A DNA stretch of 12,662 bases from Gonium pectorale (taxonomy: Eukaryota > Chlorophyta > Chlorophyceae > Chlamydomonadales > Volvocaceae): positions 3,360,691 through 3,373,352 of the forward strand of contig LSYV01000008.1 in assembly GCA_001584585.1 (NCBI GenBank), given 5' to 3'. Below, piece after piece: positions 10,059 through 12,662 of the stretch (position 1 is the first letter of the stretch; each line of letters opens with the position of its first letter). Position numbers and translations under genes: made by a program. The notes beneath the pieces were generated by a model. The model was not told the DNA's origin. It ran no database searches and was given only the letters and a program-made list of their open reading frames with translations.

Positions 10059-10328
10059 CTGACAGCAGGTCCGGCGCAGTGGCAGCGGTGCGTGTGTCCA
10101 TGCGCTTGCGGAAGCCTCAAAGTAACCCACGACATCGCCAACTTGCGGCCTTGCGGGCAAAAGGGTGCGTTCCGTAAGGAGGAATAGTTCCTCATCAGAC
10201 ACGAGGCGCGCGCCCGAGCAATGGCACTCCGGTACTCTGGCCGCATGGTCGGCCGCATCCTGGCAAAGGGCCCCAAAGTTCCCACCGCAGGCACACACCT
10301 CCGTGGCACTCTTGGCAAGTGCGAGATA
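10059..10328 (-). CDS. Possible internal exon of an unrecognised gene
   Basis: This is 90 open codons between a candidate acceptor (AACTAG before 10328) and a candidate donor (CAG then GTTTGG at 10058), both phase 0. The frame contains VCACGGNFGALC, then DHAARVPECHC, then LVSDEELFLLTERTLLPARP and VGDVVGYFEAS. The Cys/His spacing hints at a zinc-finger-like start, and the rest has normal protein composition. It could splice to the open frame at 9938 or below. I do not recognise a family. The neighbouring LINE and repeats leave open that it is part of a transposon. Confidence 0.25.
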
Positions 10329-10561
10329 CTAGTTACGCGGCGTTGGAGCCCCGTCAACAACTAAGCCGCCACCAAGTGCACGCCCTTGATCCAACCTCGT
10401 GGAGGTCTGATACGGTAGCTCTCGTGACACTTGAGGCCAGTCCTGAACGGTGGAAGGCGCCCCGGTGGGCGCTAGCCTAGCGCTCCCGGGTTATGTACTA
10501 AACCTTCTTACTCCAGTCGCGCAGCCAATAGCTCCCCAACGGAAGCAGCAGCAGGAGCTCC

Positions 10562-10587
10562 CGGACCTGCGGCACCACGCAGGTCCG
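10562..10587. repeat. 10-bp perfect hairpin with 6-nt loop
   Basis: CGGACCTGCG (10562-10571) and CGCAGGTCCG (10578-10587) pair exactly around GCACCA. GC-rich and stable on paper. No gene context explains it. Confidence 0.7.
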
Positions 10588-11425
10588 CGGCATAAGCACA
10601 TTCAAAAGACAGGCGTCAAGCATCCATCCACAACTCTCCGATCGACTCCGGTACCACGACTGTTCCCAGGGCATCGCGCACACGTCTCCGAGATATACAT
10701 GACGGCAAGACAGATACGGGAAGATGCAGATACCAATTGACACGACGTGCCAAACCCAGGGCAACCCCATGGGCTATCCGAACCCACGGGACGTACTGCG
10801 TCACGGAACCGATTACGTCCCGACAACCGGGCCACTCACGCAGAAAAGCTGTTCGATTGTCCATTCGCATCGTGGCTGCGCCAAGCAGCGAGAAACCGCA
10901 CACGCGCAAGACACGCCCATGACACGCAGCCCAAAGACGTGGTTGAGCTACGCTGCGCACTGCACTGCACGACCGCCAAAAGGTCGAGCCTGCGGCGGCA
11001 TATGAGCCTGCGGAGCGCCCAGGCAGGCGAGGGGGGCAGCCAGCTACGGTGGACCAGCTCGCGCCCGCAGCCTGCTGGCGCCCTCCGCACGCAACGCGCC
11101 ACCGCAGACGTGCGTCCGGCTGACACGGTGAGGCGGCCAGGCGACACGGCGACGCCAACTACAAGCCGATACATTTAACCAGCAGCTCCTCTGATCAGCC
11201 ACCCCTCACGCCTTCCACGTCTGTGCCAATGGCTAGATCAACAGCACGCTGTAAGATTGGTGCGTCTCGCACCAGCAGCACCCGCTCGCTCGCCCGCTCC
11301 GTCAGCCCAGGCCGAGACGATGCACCGGCCTTCGCCCGATCGTGTGTGTGCAGCGGTGCGTGCCCCGAGCCAGTCCGCGGGCCCCGTCTCGTACATGACT
11401 GTCTGCTAGGTGGGGCGTGCCCTCC

Positions 11426-11448
11426 GTCTGTCTGTCTGTCTGTCTGTC
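11426..11448 (+). repeat. Short (GTCT)n microsatellite
   Basis: Between five and six uninterrupted copies of GTCT lie within the downstream flank of the right-edge minus-strand gene. Confidence 0.95.
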
Positions 11449-11521
11449 CAGTGCACGCACGCGCAGCTCGCCCCTCGTGTTGTGTGTTGAGAGACGGTGG
11501 GCGTTGCGCTAAACGATGTGT

Positions 11522-12489
11522 TCATTTTGCATATTTTGCATCCCGAAGCAGGCGTGGCGGGAACACTGTGTTCAGCATCTCGACGTACTTCGGAGGGGCT
11601 GCCTGCGGGTCGAGGGTGAGGGTCGGGTCACCGCCATGGATGGCGGACAGAACACAAAAAGCGAGCACCAGAACAGACGACCGCACACTGATCATAATGA
11701 AAAGGGAAAACACTTGAACGACGGCTGGGAGGTGACACTGCCCGGCGGGAGCGAAGCAACATAGCTCGCATGAGGAGTCGTGCACGGACACCGAGTTATG
11801 CCCAGATCGATGATATTCGATCAAATTCGAACTTCGATACGGCTGCTGCTTGCCATCGAAGTGTCCATCGGCGTGCACGCGATATGCGCGCGCACCCCTT
11901 GCCCCGCTGCTGCTGGGGCTCCCTCTGACCCGGCAGGACCCCGACTGGGCGGGCCCCCCAGCCGCACGCACACACGCATACGCATACACGCATGCATGTG
12001 CGTTGCCTGCTGCTTGATGCCTGCCGCTTCCTTGCTGGCAGCTCTGATTGAGCACCCAGTTTCGCCTCCATCCGCAGAGAACACGTACGGCACGCGTATG
12101 CACCAATTTGTGGATGGTAATCGTTTTGCTGGAGGACCAACTATCAATCGCACTGTACGGATACACGGGCGCACCCAAACATCCCCTTCGCCTATCCCCG
12201 CCGTAACACACATCGATCGCCCGCAGCACCTCCCACGCACACCTGAAACACACACCTGCATCGCCAGCCGCTGCAGATCCTTGCGTGGGCCCTCCAACTT
12301 CTGCATCTCTGCCTGCAGCGATGACAGGCATGCGCGCACGTCCTCCTCCGCAAAGATCCTCACATCCTCCAGCGCAGCAGGGCCGTTGATCGTGCAGAGG
12401 TAGTGGGTCAGTGCGGCGGCGCGCGGTCCGATGGCAGCGCGGCTAACGCCGCCACCACCACTCCCGCCGCTGCCGTGCGCGCTGAGGAC
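11522..12489 (-). CDS. C-terminal part of an unrecognised gene, last two exons
   Basis: Two exons are proposed. The first, 12489-12256, follows a pyrimidine-rich acceptor (CCCAACAG) and ends CAG before donor GTGTGT. The last, 11602-11522, follows acceptor CCCGCAG and ends in TGA. Both junctions are phase 0 across a 653-bp intron. The first exon encodes a Gly/Ser-rich lead, then THYLCTINGPAALEDVR, then a charged heptad-like stretch from FAEEDVRACL to DLQRLAMQ that could form a coiled coil. The last exon encodes 26 residues (AAPPKYVEMLNTVFPP... AKYAK). Sequence upstream of 12489 looks intronic, and the gene continues beyond the right edge. I do not recognise the family. No TGTAA was found within 1 kb downstream on this strand. 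Confidence 0.45.
11603..12255 (-). other. Putative last intron of the right-edge gene
   Basis: The segment starts GTGTGTGTTTCAGG and ends CCCTCGACCCGCAG on the minus strand. It contains a CA/CG-rich simple stretch around 11970-12002. Open frames inside it lack protein-like composition, but a further small exon cannot be excluded. Confidence 0.4.
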
Positions 12490-12662
12490 CTGTTGGGTGC
12501 GTGGGTGGGGGCACGCAGCGGCGAGGGCACGAGCTGAGCCACGTGCGTTCGTTGGGGCAGCAGTAGGCGGCAGCGCACGCGGGAAGGCGTCCGCTGTACG
12601 CCGCGAAAATGCCTCATGCACGCTTTCGGATCGATTGGCAATACCGGTACTACGAGTCGTGT

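Larger units (their letters stand above)
10329..11521. other. Region without a convincing gene
   Basis: Long frames are open on both strands between about 10450 and 11180, as expected from composition. One minus-strand stretch ending at a possible GTAAGA donor (10511) reads VVPQVRELLLLLPLGSYWLR, but its phase does not agree with the candidate exon at 10328. From 11180 to 11521 I see only the GTCT microsatellite and the presumed 3' flank of the right-edge gene. Confidence 0.4.

Noticed and set aside
10616..11178. Long opposite-strand ORFs (180 codons minus, 143 codons plus)
   Set aside because: Neither has a recognisable domain, and both being open over the same DNA is expected from its composition. 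No splice or poly(A) evidence favours one.

Overview
The window looks like nuclear DNA of a volvocine green alga (Chlamydomonadales: the Volvox, Gonium or Chlamydomonas group). The main reason is a complete five-exon minus-strand gene for a pherophorin-like extracellular-matrix glycoprotein, a family known from these algae. It has short GT-AG introns (172-240 bp), GC-rich exons and a long serine-proline linker. Copies of the volvocine poly(A) signal TGTAA occur at plausible places, and intergenic DNA is visibly less GC-rich than the exons. No bacterial-style operons, rRNA, tRNA or CRISPR were seen.

Layout. 1-1700: GC-rich to mixed DNA with no convincing gene, a 15-bp tandem duplication and small hairpins. 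1700-2688: downstream flank and probable long 3' UTR of the pherophorin gene. 2689-6138 (minus): the pherophorin-like gene, predicted 877 residues, made of a signal peptide, three tandem copies of a ~165-residue four-cysteine module, a ~100-residue Ser-Pro linker and a C-terminal pherophorin domain. 6139-7985: 5' flank and unassigned DNA. 7986-8125: 28 perfect copies of AGCAG. About 8330-9380 (plus): the 3' end of a 5'-truncated non-LTR retrotransposon, carrying the C-terminal tail of its ORF2-type protein and probably its 3' UTR with TGTAA. 9458-10328 (minus): two open stretches that may be exons of an unrecognised gene, crossed by six copies of a 7-bp repeat. 10330-11521: no clear gene. 11522-12489 (minus): the last two exons of an unrecognised gene that enters from the right edge, ending in a probable coiled coil and a short terminal exon.

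The genes do not form a functional cluster. The most informative locus is the pherophorin-like gene. Its exon and intron phases show that the module was multiplied by exon duplication, that intron positions then changed in the third copy, and that parts of copies 2 and 3 may have been homogenised. All splice sites were read by eye from GT/AG consensus, phase agreement and cross-comparison of the three modules. No transcript or database data were available.
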